A stretch of DNA of 64,000 bases, taken from NCBI GenBank assembly GCA_008931825.1, contig QXVZ01007234.1:1-64000 (forward strand). Reading direction: 5' to 3'. This DNA is from Phallusia fumigata. Lineage: Eukaryota; Chordata; Ascidiacea; Phlebobranchia; Ascidiidae. Of the stretch, positions 24,277 to 37,091 are shown one piece after another. A program made the position numbers and the translations under genes. The notes beneath the pieces were generated by a model, which did not search any database, was not told the DNA's origin, and saw only the letters and a program-made list of their open reading frames with translations. How positions within the stretch are numbered: position 1 is the first letter of the stretch; each line of letters begins with the position of its first letter.

Positions 24277-26291
24277 ATGAAAATTGCCGGGTTTGTCATC
24301 TTGTTCATTGTGCAACATATTGGAGCAGAAACGTGGCATACTTTTCAAGGATACGAATATCTCATTGTTTACTCGCCATATGTTCGTTCGTATGATGAAG
24401 CTAAATCTGGTTGTGCTGCAAGAAGTGCTACAGTGGCAAATGTTAAAACAACAGAACTTCACAACTTCCTGGTTAAGAAAATTGGAAATTTGGAAGGTTG
24501 ACTGATTTTGAATATTTGATGAAAATATTCAAAACATTTCCTATACTTTTAAAAACGGGAGGAAAAGCAAGCAGTTGTTTTTTCGAAATGTTTTTAAATT
24601 CGCTGATCGCTGTTTAGGTTTTATCCTTGGGTTATACACATTTGACCCAATAAAAATAATAAAACGCAGCCTTCTAGAAATTTCACACAAAGTAATTTGA
24701 TATAATTTTGATGCTGCAAATTTAAATGAACAAAACAACGACATTTAATGCCAAAGGAAAGTTACCATGCTACAAACGGGGGGAAGGTCACGAGAACGGT
24801 TAGAAACCGTGCAATGACGACATTACAATTCTAAATCTACATTGGCAACAGTTTGGTCTTTGTCGACTCTTCATGCGCGTTTTTTTTAAATTACTTACAG
24901 AGCGGTTTTCTTGCAGGTTTTTACTTGCAACCGTTCTTGATATGTTTTTATTACACACATAATATTGCAGCCCTTCTTCCTCGTCTCTACATCGGTGCAA
25001 GGAGAAACAAAACTACAAACACGTTTCAATGGACAGATGGAACAAATGTGGATCTCACACAGCCACAGTGGGGAAATAAGGAACCGAATAACTTTGGGGG
25101 AAGTGAGAATTGTGTGACAATGACATGGCATGGAAAAACTGTCGGTTACAAGTGGTTGGATTACCGGTGTTCAGTTCCTTCAAGATACATTTGTCAAAAA
25201 AACCTTCCAGGTATCTTTGGCGCTAAGCATATACCCATATTCTAACAACGAGTCAATATTTTATCTTGCGATTGCACAACTCAGCTCAACTTTCCTTCTA
25301 CTGGAAAAAAACTTTGTATTTTTGAAACTTATTGCGCCAAACAGCATAAAATGTTTTTTTGTACGTTTTCTTAAAATAAAAATTAACATCAGCAAAGTTA
25401 AAGAATTCGGTGACAAAACTAATCGTNACTGTTTGGGGGCACCAAGGTTTTTTAGTGCTTAGGGCATCAAAAGGGGTTAATCCGGCCCTGGCAATGTCGC
25501 TTTAACGGTCAGGCCAATTAGATATAGTTATGCCATTTAAGTATAGCATATCATTCCGTCCTAATGTTCGCAAATCAATAACAGCAGACTCGGTCAGTCA
25601 CCAAAGCTTTGCGCGTACAGATAAACTGATGGTCTTTACATGTCGTAATATTTAAGTGCATGAGCAGACCTGTGGTAAAAAAATCTTTTGCATTTAGTCC
25701 CTTTTTTTGCCGGAATATTTAATGGCAAAGCACGCTATAATTATACTATATAACGTTTTTGCATTTAGTTCCCGTTTGTAACAATGTGGATATCCCCAGC
25801 AGCGGTATGTATCAACTACCCACTACAGGAAAAACAACTTACCCCAACTCAATCGGTCTCGTTTGTGCTGGAGATAACAGAGGCACAGCAACAGCACAAT
25901 GTTTAAAAGATGGAACCTGGAAGATACTCAACGATTGCGTTGGTAATAGCTTGTTTCGGGCAAAGTTGTCTGATGTGTTCCATTTTTCATTCCTATTGTA
26001 CAAAGACTTTCACAAGCCGAGAGAATACGTAATANTGTACGTCACAAAAACCTTATTTCAAATGTTATGCGTTCAACTACACAACTACGCTAACGTCAGG
26101 TAAATTAGACTATTATAACAGCAAAGTATTAGCACACATTGCAACCGACCAATGGTTCAAGTGTTCGGGATGGAACTATAGGCGAAAAGTTCAAAAGTTG
26201 AAACTCTTTGTATTGTTAGATGACGAAAGCGTTTCCTTACTAATAGCTGTGGTTTCATCGGTCATCGGATTTGTCATTGTGGTTGCGTCTA
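24277..26291 (+). CDS. Gene 6: CTLD receptor 5' part with sushi-like exon, tail missing
   Basis: Exon 1 is 24277-24496 (MKIAGFVILFIVQHIGA leader, ETW, KSGC) and exon 2 is 24971-25210 (LYIGARRN, KEPNNFGGSENC, KWLD, RYICQ). Then, in place of the stalk, comes a sushi-like exon (25769-25942, separate entry). A membrane exon starts at 26220 (DDESVSLLIAVVSSVIG) but is cut after about 72 bases by the N at 26292, where the 5' part of another gene begins. No 47-base exon or tail follows in frame. The intron after exon 2 matches gene 7 until the N at 25427, and the match to gene 7 resumes after the N at 26035. The odd structure may be an assembly join. Confidence 0.55.
25428..25490. mobile_element. Transposon-like terminus beside an N
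   Basis: Reversed, the stretch begins near CAGGGCCGGATTAACCCC and continues with GATGCCCTAAGC. CAGGGCCGGATTAA is a recurrent start of DNA transposon or derived repeats in animals. It begins right after the N at 25427, so its other part is missing. Class not settled. Confidence 0.35.
25769..25942 (+). CDS. Sushi/CCP-like exon
   Basis: A 174-base exon with AG and GT borders in phase 1-1, the same phase as the lectin-array exons. The 58 residues have four cysteines in the sushi order (VPVC, LVCAGDNRG, QCLKDGTW, DCVG) plus the Gly and Trp typical of that fold. Sushi domains bind complement factors and other proteins and are often found beside CTLDs in receptors. No other unit in the window has one. 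Ns at 25427 and 26035 bound the segment, so it may belong to another locus. Confidence 0.6.
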
Positions 26292-26341
26292 NAAGTCAGA
26301 TTGTAATCGTTGTTGCAGTTGTGAATGTGAATTTAGACAAA

Positions 26342-29178
26342 ATGAATATTTCCGGGTTTGTCATCTTGTTCATTGTGTAACTTATTGGAGCAGAAACGTG
26401 GCATACTTTTCATGGAGACGAATATCTCATTGTTTATTCGACATAACGAATTAAAAATTTTCTTACGATATTTAAAAAGGGAGGAAAAGCAAGCAGTTGT
26501 TTTTTGGAGAAGTTTTTTAATTCGCTGATCGCTATTTGGGTTAATGAGAAAAATGTTGCCTCTAAGTTCTATAACTTGATACTGGGAAAATGATGTGAAA
26601 AGTTGATTTCTCCAATTTCGCATCGTACATCCTGCAAATTAAAAAGAACAAAACAACGACAACTATATTTTCCCCACAAATGATTACGTTATTTATCACA
26701 TTAAAAATTAGAAGAATCGTCCCTGGTAAGGAATTTAGAATTGTACAAATAAATTTTATGCTGGCATGATTTCCGAAAATCGATTTCGTTTGATATACAA
26801 CTTCATTTAATTAAATTTCATAAATTATTTTTTGGCATTGCGGTGGTAACAGTTGCCAAGGAAAAGTTACATTGCTGCAAACGGGGAGACGGTTAGAAAA
26901 CATGAGATGACGACATTACAATTCTAAATCTACATTGACAACAGTGCCCTTTGTCGATTTATCATTCACGTTTTTTGAAATTACTTACAGTGCGGTTTTC
27001 TTTCAAGTTTTCACTTTTTTATTACACACATCATTTTACAGTTTCTCTTCCTTATCTCTACATCGGTGCAAGGAGGAACCAAACTACAAACACGTTTCAA
27101 TGGACAGATGGAACAAATGTTGATGATACACAGACACAGTGGGGAAATGGAGAACCGAATAACTTTGAGGGAAATGATAATTGTGTGACAATGACATGGC
27201 ATGGAGAAACTGTCGGCTACAAGTGGTTGGATAACAAGTGTTCAGTTCCTTCAAGATACATTTGTCAAAAAAACATTCCAGGTATCTTTGGCGCTAAGCA
27301 TATACCCATATTATAACAACGAGTCATTGTTTTATGTTACGATTGCAAAACTCTTTTTTCCTTCTCTTGGAAAAAAACTTTTTATTGATGAAACTTATTG
27401 CGCCAAACAGCATAAAATGTTTTTGTACGTTTTCTTATAATAAAAATTAATATTCAGCAAAGTTAGCGAATTCGGTGACAAAACAAATCGTGTTTAAACA
27501 TCTACCTATTATGTTTGTTTTAGTGACGTTTACAACCTATTACCACGACGACATTTGTCAGAGTCTGCCAATATCCAAACGACTGCATATTTTTTAAATA
27601 CTGCTTAATTACGTTTTTAAGCAAGTTAGTTAAAAAGTTACAATCAAGTTGAGGATCCAGTGTGCCGTAATATCTATGAACCCCAACATCAGTGCCGCTT
27701 ACCCCAAAAAATATATTAAAACAAAATCAGAGTCACCTGCTTGAAGCTTCTTGTAAACAGTGCAATTTCTAAATCAGAAAATTTGGAGTTTATCTATTGT
27801 ATTGACATCGAGGTACTGTTATATCTGTTTTAGCGAGCACTACAACCTCAACTACCACCACGACGACTACAACTACAGCTGCAAAAACTTTTAGTTCAAC
27901 ATTACAAACTACAAGATCGTCAAGTACATTTCCTGCAACACATAGTTTGACAACCAAGCATCAAATAAGTGGTAAAAAATGTGCATAAATGTTTTCAGTT
28001 TTTTATCACCAAAATTTATTACAATTCAACAAAAACATCTGGATTAATAGAGAGCATTTATCACACCACTGTACAAGATAATCCAGGTATGACAGGAACG
28101 TATGTTTGTCTTTGTTTTGTCCACTTTTTTGTTACAGTAGTGCCAATGTCCAATTGTTAAATCACTTAAATAACAATGCAAGCCCAAATAAACAATTTTT
28201 GCCATGACCACCCACCACACAATCCGCTCCCAATCATGAAATCAAACAACTTTGCTAATGTTAACGGGGCTGTAACTACATGGTGTACGTCACAACAACC
28301 TCATGTTAAATGTTATGCGTTAAACAACACATCTACGCTAACGTCAGGTAAATTAGACTAATAGCAGCAAAGTATTAGCACACATTGCAACCGACCAATC
28401 GTTCAAGAGGGAAACTATAGGCGAAAAGTTCAAAAGTTGAAACTCTTTGTATTGTTAGATGACGAAAGCGTTTCCTTACTAATAACTGTGGTTTCATCGG
28501 TCATCGGATGTGTCATTGTGGTTGCGTCTATGACAGCAATATGTTTCATCTATCGAAGACGTACAAGGTAGCAAATGCGGTTCGACAATGGTATATAATC
28601 GTCTGTAGATAATATTTCCGTGTATTTTCGTACATTTTAGATCCAAAGCGAACACAAATGCCAGAAAACACGAATATGCGGACATTGGTAAGAATTTTAT
28701 TAAAATAAATTTTGTCCTGGGCTCTGTAATTCTGCACGGTTACAATACGTCGGTAAATTGAGTGATTTAAGACGCCTTTCTTATGTCAAATCTTTTTCAC
28801 ACCAAACATGTTTCGTATGTGTGTTAATGCGTTTTCGAATACTTATTGGTAAAAAATAGGTAAGATTCCAACCGTTTTCCTCAATGTTACATATCATGGA
28901 TGTTATAAAAACTAACAATACTCTTTCAAGATGAAACCGAAGTCGGAACAAAAATACGTTCCAGCTCAAACCATGCATCAGGATATGTCAACGTTTCAAA
29001 TGATAACATCAAATTGAATAGACAAGAAAAAGACATAAACGTGCAGTTAACGACCGTATCACACAAGACTGGAAACGAAATTTCAGATCATAATTACGAA
29101 TATATTGCAAACACATATCTGACTCCTATTGGTGTACGCAGAAACCAAGCTGCGATTCCATACGAGTATGATAACTGA
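26342..29178 (+). pseudogene. Gene 7: type B CTLD gene with a broken first exon
   Basis: An exon 1 start at 26342 (MNISGFVILFIV) meets a stop after twelve codons, and the homology ends after YLIVYS, before the first CTLD cysteine. The later exons look sound: CTLD half 27042-27281 (LYIGARRNQ, GEPNNFEGNDNC, KWLD), stalk 27834-27971, membrane 28459-28567, 47-base exon 28641-28687 (KHEYADIG) and tail 28931-29178 (GYVNVS, NYEYIANTYLTPIG, PYEYDN). A scrap of another stalk exon is at about 27526-27560. The micro-exon ending at 28086 has lost its acceptor AG, with AATAG four codons in as a possible substitute. The N at 26292 lies just upstream. Gene 6 exon 1 could in principle splice to these exons, so the set may not be dead. 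Confidence 0.6.
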
Positions 29179-30659
29179 ACTAAACAATGTTTATGTTTTT
29201 TTTTAATGCGCTTTTTTGACGAAAATGTAAGAAAAAGAAAGCAAAACATTTGTACAAATATCACTTGGTAGACGGATCAATGCATTTTAATAACTGGAGT
29301 CTTCAATCAAAACGCGAAATGAGATTTCCAATTTTTGCTTGTTTTTCCTAACTTATCCTGTTTTTCGGGTCATGTTAAAATAATTCGAACTGATGGAATA
29401 CTTGTATATTGTGAAAATAAAAACATTGTCACAGGCAGCAACTAAGAAACAACACATTCTGGTTGTATTTGGAAAGCATGAATCAGAGTGCGTAACGTTG
29501 TATGACAACATTGCTACAGGGACTCTATGCAAAGCCTTTAGCAACCTATTGACTATGGTTAGCAGTGTCAGTGTTAAAAATTTGGCTCATGCTCATTGTC
29601 TGTTGTTTAATACGCTGTCCAGGATAAAAAGGACAAAAAAATTAAACTTGGGGGAAGAAACGAAAAACTTAATCCGCACTTGAGGGAATTTAGGAAAACC
29701 AAACGGATAACTTCAGAGCAAAACGTCAATGCCTTTAAATTTTGCATAGGACAAAACGTATTTACTTTACACATATAATTTAGGAAAACCGGCAGCAGCT
29801 GTTGAAGACTTGGGAAAACAATTATAACAGTCAAGGGAAAAATAATTGCACGTATGATAATTAACATTCTTCATTTTTCTGCCACGTGTTTAGCATTTAC
29901 TTGCTTCACAAACAACTTACGTCATTTATTTATCACAGAGACTTTTACGCGAATCGATTAGCAATCTATGCGCTGTGTTTAGCAATTGTAAAAACTTGAT
30001 TCATAGCTTTTGTCTGTTGTAAAGTCGTTACCAACTACACCGTGTTTGTCATGGACGGAAACTGATATCACAACGCATGCTTTCCATGCGAAAAGGTTGG
30101 TATGCTGTGTGACCCGTCCTTTTAACCCCTTCGAGTCTACCATATCCTACTTTTACGTATGTTGCATGACGAGGCTTTGGTTGTTTGACAAAATGCGATG
30201 ATCTCTCATTAAACAGGCAAATTTCGGAAAATATCAGAGTGGCAGATGTTAATGTGTGTGTGAAAGTTTGCACCAATTAATTAGAATTAAAGACGTTTCC
30301 TGTGACGCAGTTGCATTGCGCATAATGAAGTTATTACCTGCGTTAGGTAGAAGCCAGTCAATATTAACTGTATTAACACGATTCTCACCAAAATGAGAAA
30401 CAGTAACAAATTCGTTTCCCATCATTAGCGCCTTCGCGACTTCAATTCAGTTGCCTTTGACTCAAGTTAATGCAAAATGAGAACAACGATGGAAACGGGC
30501 AAACCAGAAATACCCATTGCATGGCATCCCGGCAAGGGGCCAACCCTTTCACAGATAGGAACCCGTTTTTGACATCCTACATAAACGATACAAGGTGTTG
30601 TCTTAGTACCACGTATTATTGAATTTTTATTAACTGCCCCTATCAAGACGCGATACTCT

Positions 30660-30765
30660 GCTAGATGGAACAAGTGACGTCACAACTCACGGGTGACATC
30701 TAACCCGCATTACCAATTCACACATAACATAGGTGACTCGCATTTTAGAGGGTGGAAAGGAAAAA
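30660..30765 (+). promoter_or_regulatory. Distal TGACGTCA block upstream of gene 8
   Basis: AAGTGACGTCACAACTCACG, then GTGACATCTAACCCGC and CATTTTAGAGGGTGGAAAGG, about 770 bases before the gene 8 ATG. Confidence 0.5.
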
Positions 30766-31184
30766 ATGACCCATCTCTCAGCGAGCATAGAGTGACATAG
30801 TATTTCAGAAAGAGGAGTTTTGGCTACAAAAATATTTAGGCTTTTAAATTTTAGTTCATAAACAGGCCCTGAGCTAAATACAAATATTTTGTTTTTAAGT
30901 AGAAATTTTTTTCAGGATTTGAAAAAGTTTATTTTACCAAATTAGTTCATGTATGATATGAGTGCAATATGATATATTTAAAATATGAGAGCAATACAAG
31001 CAAAACACATCGTGTAATTATCAATTGCGAATCAATGCATTTTGTTAAACGGAGTCTTCAATGAAACCGTGGAATTAGTTTTCAAATTTTTGTTTGTTTC
31101 AACTTATTTTTTCGTGTCATTGTGCTAAAATGATACCAACTATCAGAATCCTTGTACACTGTGTAAAAAAAAGATTACTGAGGG

Positions 31185-31300
31185 ACAACACTGTCTGGTT
31201 GTATTTGGAAAGCATGAATCAGAGTGCGTAAAGTTTTATGACGTTTACTTCCTTGTACAATCCTATCGCAAGTCTTTTGTATGTTGTACGTACCTATGTG
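31185..31300 (+). promoter_or_regulatory. Proximal upstream block of gene 8
   Basis: AAGCATGAATCAGAGTGCG, then TGACGTTT at 31239-31246 and ACTTCCTTGTACAATCCTAT. The CRE core is imperfect. The GAGTTG donor-like end seen in other copies is missing here. Confidence 0.5.
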
Positions 31301-31446
31301 TGCCTTGATGCAAACAGCGTATCTTTTAATGAGTATAGCGGGTCAGAATTACTTAAAATCTTATAATCATAGTTTAACAGAACATGTTTGAATTCGTATG
31401 ATATGCATAAAACTATTCTTTCAGATCGACAACAAGTTAGATTATA

Positions 31447-34388
31447 ATGAAAATTTCCAGGTTTATCATCTTGTTCATTGTGCAACATGTTGGAGCAGAA
31501 ACGTGGCATACTTTTCATGGATACGAGTATCTCATTGTTCTCTGGCCAAAGGTTAATTCGTATCGAGCAGCTAAAGCTGGATGTGCTCGAAGAAACTCAA
31601 CACTGGCTAATGTTAAAACAACCGAACTTCACAACTTCCTGGTTGAGAAAATTGGAAATTTGTCAGGTTGACGGATTTTGAATGTTTATTTAACGCCATT
31701 TAGGTTTTAACTTTGTATTTCAAGCATTTGTCAATGCCTACCAATGAGAAAAATGAAAATGAGAAAAATGTCTACCAATGATTTGATACTGGGATGAGAA
31801 AAGTTGCTTTCTCCAATTTCTGCATTGTACATCCTACAAATTGAAAAAAACAAATAAACGACAACTATATTTTCCCCGCTAATGATTACGTTATTCGTGA
31901 CATTCAAAATAATTTCCAGCATGCGACATTTTATACTATGAAAATACGTATCGCGAGGCAGTTACATTTTGTTGCAAATGTATGTTCCGCCCAAGATATT
32001 ATTCTATGATAGTTACTGGGTACAGGCGTGAAGCAGGTTTACTGTGCGTTTGCCATGCTGGAAAGAATCGTCCCCAGTAATAAATTTTGCATTTTACAAA
32101 CAAATATTATGCTGGCACGATTTAAATGTGGATGTGCTGAAAGAAGTGCTACAGTGGCAAACGTTAAAACAACAGAACTTCACAATTTCCTGGTTGGGAA
32201 AATTGAAACTTTGCTAGGTTCAAACCCGAAACTGTTCTACCTAACTTTTTAAACGTTATTTACCATTGGATCAAACGGGAAAACGTAACAAAAATGGTTA
32301 GAAGACACCCAATGAGTGAACAACCAAATATTAGATCTAAATCTACCTTTGAAATAGTGACTAAAGGATCATAGCAGTTAAATTCATAACAAGCGTTTCA
32401 AAATTACTTATACATGTCGACATTGCAAGTTATGAATTGGCGTCTTAGTAGACGATGTTTTTATTTCACACAAATAGTTTTGCAGGATCTTATTCATTCT
32501 ACATCGGAGCAAGAAGAAAACAAGACGAGTTCGAATGGACAGATGGGACAAAGCTAAGTGAGACACAGACACAGTGGACAAATGGAGAACCGAATAACGT
32601 GGAAGGAAATGAGAATTGTGTGACAATAGGATTGCACTGGACACATAAGGGTTACAAGTGGTTTGATGTTCCGTGTTCAATTCCTTCAAGATACATTTGT
32701 CAACAGATTATTCCAAGTATGTTTATTGTTTAACAAGTTCCAATATTAAAACGAATTTTTTTCTAGCGATCGTTTTTAAAGTTCAACAAACATACACGAA
32801 TAGGCGCTTTAAATCTTTTTTTTTCAAAACTGTTTGAATTTAGCACACCTTTCCTAATAGTTTTTGCAAATATTCCTAAAAAGAGAACTTGAATTAGCAA
32901 AGTTGGCGCATTCGTTGACAAGACGAAACGTGCAGCTTGGTATTATATCTGTTTAGCTATGACCACAACATCTACTACCACGACGACAACTACAACTACA
33001 GCTGTAAAAACTTCGAGTTCAACATTACAAACTGCTAGACTGTCAAGCACGTTACCTACAAAATACAGTCTGACAACCAACTATCAAACAATTGGTAAAA
33101 TCTTTTGGTATTAATATTGTTTGCATTAGTGAACTTTATTATAATTCAGCAGAAACATCTCGATTTACAGCTACGATCTATAACACTACTGTAAATGGTC
33201 AATCAGTAATGACAACTAAGTTATTCATTACAGACTAAAAACCTGTTAAGTAGGTTTTCACATCACGCAACCACATGACCAACCATTAATGGCATGTAAA
33301 TTGTTTTTAGTAAAATTGTTAAAGTTTTATGACATGACCATTTTATTCGTATTAACAGAAACATCTAGGATTTCAGACAGCATTCATAACACCACTGTAC
33401 AAGATAAACCAGGTACGAGCATATGATTTTACATGACTCAAGTAAAACAAGACGTAGTTCGGCATATAGGTGGACTAAAATTTTAATGACAAAATTTGAA
33501 CTGCATTGCGTTGAAAATCACCCATCTTGGTCGTTGGGAAACAAACACATAGTTCAAACTACTGTATGTAGACGAGGAAAGTGGCTCATTACTAGTAAAT
33601 GTGATTCCATCTGTTGCTGGATGCGTCATCGTGGTTGCGTCTGTTGCAGCAATATTTCTCATCTGTCGCAAACGCACAAGGTAACTTACGTGATATAGCA
33701 ATGGTTGATCGTCTCTATGCATTAGGATCAATTTATTTGTAAATTTCAGATCCAAAGCGAAGACAAAAGCCACCGAAAACGAATATGAAGAAATTGGTGA
33801 GAAATTAACCTAAATAGACTTTTCTTGGTCCTGGACTCTGTACTTCTACGTTATTACAACACGTTGATAGACCAATATATATTGCATAAATAAACATCTG
33901 GACACATATGTTATAGTAAACCTTTTATTTCGCCAAACGTATTTTGAATCGGAATCAATTGATTTTAAAATGATAGTTCTTTTTTTTAAGATGAAACACG
34001 CAACACCCATCAAGTTGTTTCCAATCAGAATCCAACGCAAACAGGAAACACCTACGACAGGCCAGGGAATGTTGTTACCACAACAGAAGACCAAACACCA
34101 TCACATGCATATGGTTCGGTCTACAACGAAGCCTACAGTGGCATTCCAAATTCGATGGAAGTAGCAGTTTACGCTTCTGCAGATAACAACCACATTCCCC
34201 AGCAATATGAAAACCATGGGACAAAAAATCAACGCGAAAACTACGAAAATCCCAAAAACCATGAAATGTACGCTGTGGATGTCAAGTATGAGACTGAAAT
34301 CGAGCAGCAAAGCAGGAACAGCCAGTCTAAGCTTGGTGAAAGTTTGGGGGATGTGTACGCTGTCGTGGATAAAAAGAACAAGAAATAA
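31447..34388 (+). CDS. Gene 8: chimeric CTLD receptor with type A tail
   Basis: Exons 31447-31666, 32486-32716, 32957-33094, 33153-33206, 33359-33412, 33572-33680, 33750-33796 and 33991-34388 join in frame to 416 codons. The leader is MKISRFIILFIVQHVGA. Exon 1 resembles genes 4 and 6, but exon 2 is of the gene 5 type (FEWTDGTKL, GEPNNVEGNENC, WTHKGYKWFD). A partial second exon 1 of gene 5 type sits between them at about 32126-32217. The first micro-exon ends cagTA rather than cagGT, so it may be skipped, which keeps frame. The membrane exon has ESGSLLVNVIPSVAGC. The 47-base exon gives NEYEEIG. The tail has HAYGSVYNEAYSGIPN, VYASA, QQYENHG, NYENP, EMYAVDV and DVYAVVDKKNKK. Confidence 0.8.
32126..32217 (+). 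pseudogene. Partial duplicate of CTLD exon 1 inside gene 8
   Basis: It reads GCAERSATVANVKTTELHNF and ends in a good GT donor, matching the 3' half of gene 5 exon 1. It has no leader and no acceptor of its own. Upstream DNA is gene 4-type intron and downstream DNA is gene 5-type intron, so this is the scar of an unequal crossover. Confidence 0.7.
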
Positions 34389-37091
34389 AACTTGCAGTCT
34401 AATCAACAACGTACAGCATTTAAACCCCAAAGGAAATCTCATTTTACGCATTTACTTGTAACATGTACATTTTAAAACTGGTAGCTGCTAATCAAGACTC
34501 TTCTCCGTCTGCACAAAAAAGTGTGCTATGTAAACACTGGACAACATTCAAATTGGACAAGAAGACACAAGTTGGATCATTTTCCTTCCTCGTTTTAGTG
34601 TTTACCGCTTCACGGAGAACCTGCGTTACCTATTAGTAACTTCCAGACTATGCTTGACAGTGACTCATGGGTATAGTGTTGCACAGTCAACTGCACAGTG
34701 CTTTGTCACAGATAGCAACCGATGCTTTCTATGTCGAAAGTTTGGTATGCCGTGTGACCCGCCCTTTTAACCCTTACGTGTGTTGTATTACGTGGCCTTT
34801 GTTTTCTTGGCACATCTGTGGTCATAAAGGCGAATCTAAAATAAGACAACAAGGGACAAATGTGTGTGCAAAAAAATTGGATACGATTTAAACTTTTTTT
34901 TATAGATCTGTGCATTCATTTCAATTCTACTGATTAAAAAAGGACTCAATCTGTTAGTAAATCACCGAATTTGATAAGCAGTGCTAAAAACTTGACTCAT
35001 GTTTGTGTGTTGTACAATCATGAACAACTACGTAGTACTTTGGCATAGACAACAACCGATATGACAACACATGTTCTCCATGTTGAAAGTTTGACACGCC
35101 CTTTTAACCCTTTAACTACTACGTGTGTTGTATTACGTGGCGTTTGTTTGCGACATTTGCGACACGAATTGAGTGTTTACCAGCATAAGCATGTCGATTG
35201 TATCATCTCGAAGGAATATTTACCGAGATACAGTAACCGAAGGGCTTATACTTCATTTAAACCAGTTTTTCTCCACAGCTAACGTTTCTCGACTGGTTAA
35301 GCTTTTACACGTGGTGGCGTCCTTCAGCTGCATTTCGGATGTAAATAACGAACAGAAAAATCTCGTAGTGGCCGCGTACGGACTGCGTGCATTCTGTTGC
35401 TTGTAAGGGTAACACAGCTTGTTTGACATTGATCGGGGGCTGCACAGCAGTTCGCATCATCAAATCTACTTAAAAGATGACAATATAACAATGTACAAGC
35501 AGTTACGAATAATGGCAGTCCGCGATAAACTAAAGGGAGTCGACCAGACTGCAATAATAAACAACGTCAATAGGGAAGTCCTAGAACTAATGTAGTAAGT
35601 TTTTCGATACAATCTAAATGACAGAAGTAAAAAAGGTCTTTGCTTTGTTCAACGGTGGATACAGAGATGCTTTGCTATGCAACTATGTAATTTGACTCAG
35701 CAACAGCCAGTACAGGAAATTGTTGAAGCGACATTAATCAATGAGGCTGTATAGACTAAAATAAATGAAAGGATCTATAGGACTAGGTCGCTAACCGTTG
35801 GGATGCTATAAGTAAAGATGCTTTAGTCAAATGATTTCCGCAATTTCAAAACGAAGCGTAAAACACCTGGTTGAATAAAAGGAGAAATTGACTGCTCTGA
35901 CAACCAGGAAATGTACATTAAAAAAACGAGGTACAACAACCCTTCAAAAATTTTCTCAAACAAACATTTACTACAGCTTTGCTCTATTTGGAAGCCTTTG
36001 AGGAAAAATTAACTTGTGACACTACAACAAAGACGATATACCCTGGAAACGTTTGTTTGAGACTAATTTCATCAAGAGTTATTACCACATTTTCACTGGT
36101 AATTGATCAATTAAACAAACATAAGCCAAAAATCGCACTTTAATGCCTATTTACACAAATATTGATATATCCACTGACCGATTTTCTTGTTTATCAGCAT
36201 ATGCCTGTTCAATTACTAACATCGTTTTTCATTTACTAAAACATCAGATGAAACAATGCGAGTTACTATAGGTTTAGTACGGATTGGAGGAAGCGTGCAA
36301 GAAGAATACAAGTCCTCTCGGTTGCTGTTTACGTCCAACTACTGGCAAATCTTGAAACTGGTGAACATTCTTTTGCAAGTTATTGTCAGTAACAACTTGT
36401 GTAACGTAATACATAACGAACATACTTTCTTCGAATTAGTAAATACAAGTGGTACGTTAGCATGCAGCTTGGTGATTTGAACTAGAGACCCGCAAAATGC
36501 TTTACATAATTACCAACCTCAGGTGAAGAGTCAACTGGTGTTACAAATGACGGAAAACTACACAATGAGTGTACAACTAGATTTATACACAATGAAATTC
36601 AGGCGGAATAAAGTGCTATAACACCGGAAACAATTAAAAAGGGTACGGATCTAATTACGCTGTGATGATACAGTTCGTTTATTGTTCACTTATAAATGAC
36701 CTAACCCGAGAGATGGCAAGAAGCTCGATGGCGGTCTCATGATGCGCATATTGCATTTAGGGCATCTCGCCTAGTGAGTACGAAAATCAAAATTCAAACA
36801 AATGAACAACTGGTCAGTAGAAAATAAACCGGAGAAATAAGCTTTCTTTTAACAAACCAGTCCAAAGTGTCAGGGTATTAACGACATATCTGATCGGCAA
36901 CAGAGTCAGTATAAACAATAGCAAACAACACGAAATTACCAGACTATTTCCTTGGTATACATTTTGTTTGAGGGAATTTGTTACAAACCTTTTCAAAATT
37001 TGACTATTAACTGAATTTATACTCAATTTTACTTAAATGTTTATCATTTGTTTTTTTGATGTACAAGAACATCAGTATATCCGTACCTTTA
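34389..37091. other. Spacer with no convincing gene
   Basis: The first part repeats the type A 3' flank, with two short copies (about 34690-34800 and 35000-35160) of a unit reading TTTGGCACGCC or similar, then CCTTTTAACCC and TACGTGTGTTGTATTACGTGG; it recurs near 58510-58640. From 35300 to 37090 no array exon or known repeat is recognised. Confidence 0.4.

Larger units (their letters stand above)
29179..31446. other. Spacer with a truncated promoter unit joined to a type A 3' flank
   Basis: No gene. The 5' unit at 29428-29505 (AAGCATGAATCAGAGTG, TGTATGAC) stops abruptly and turns into the 3' flank of a type A gene (compare 18000-18900), including a tail relic at 29610-29645. Then follow the distal palindrome block (30660-30765), a repeat shared with 23040-23200, and the working proximal block of gene 8. 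Confidence 0.6.

Noticed and set aside
34101-34451. 116-codon minus-strand frame
   Set aside because: It is the antisense shadow of the gene 8 tail exon; similar shadows occur under the other tails and CTLD exons.
36256-36480. 74-codon frame starting after an AG and reading DETMRV, like the start of a tail exon
   Set aside because: The likeness is limited to a few bases; no tyrosine motifs or neighbouring array exons support it.
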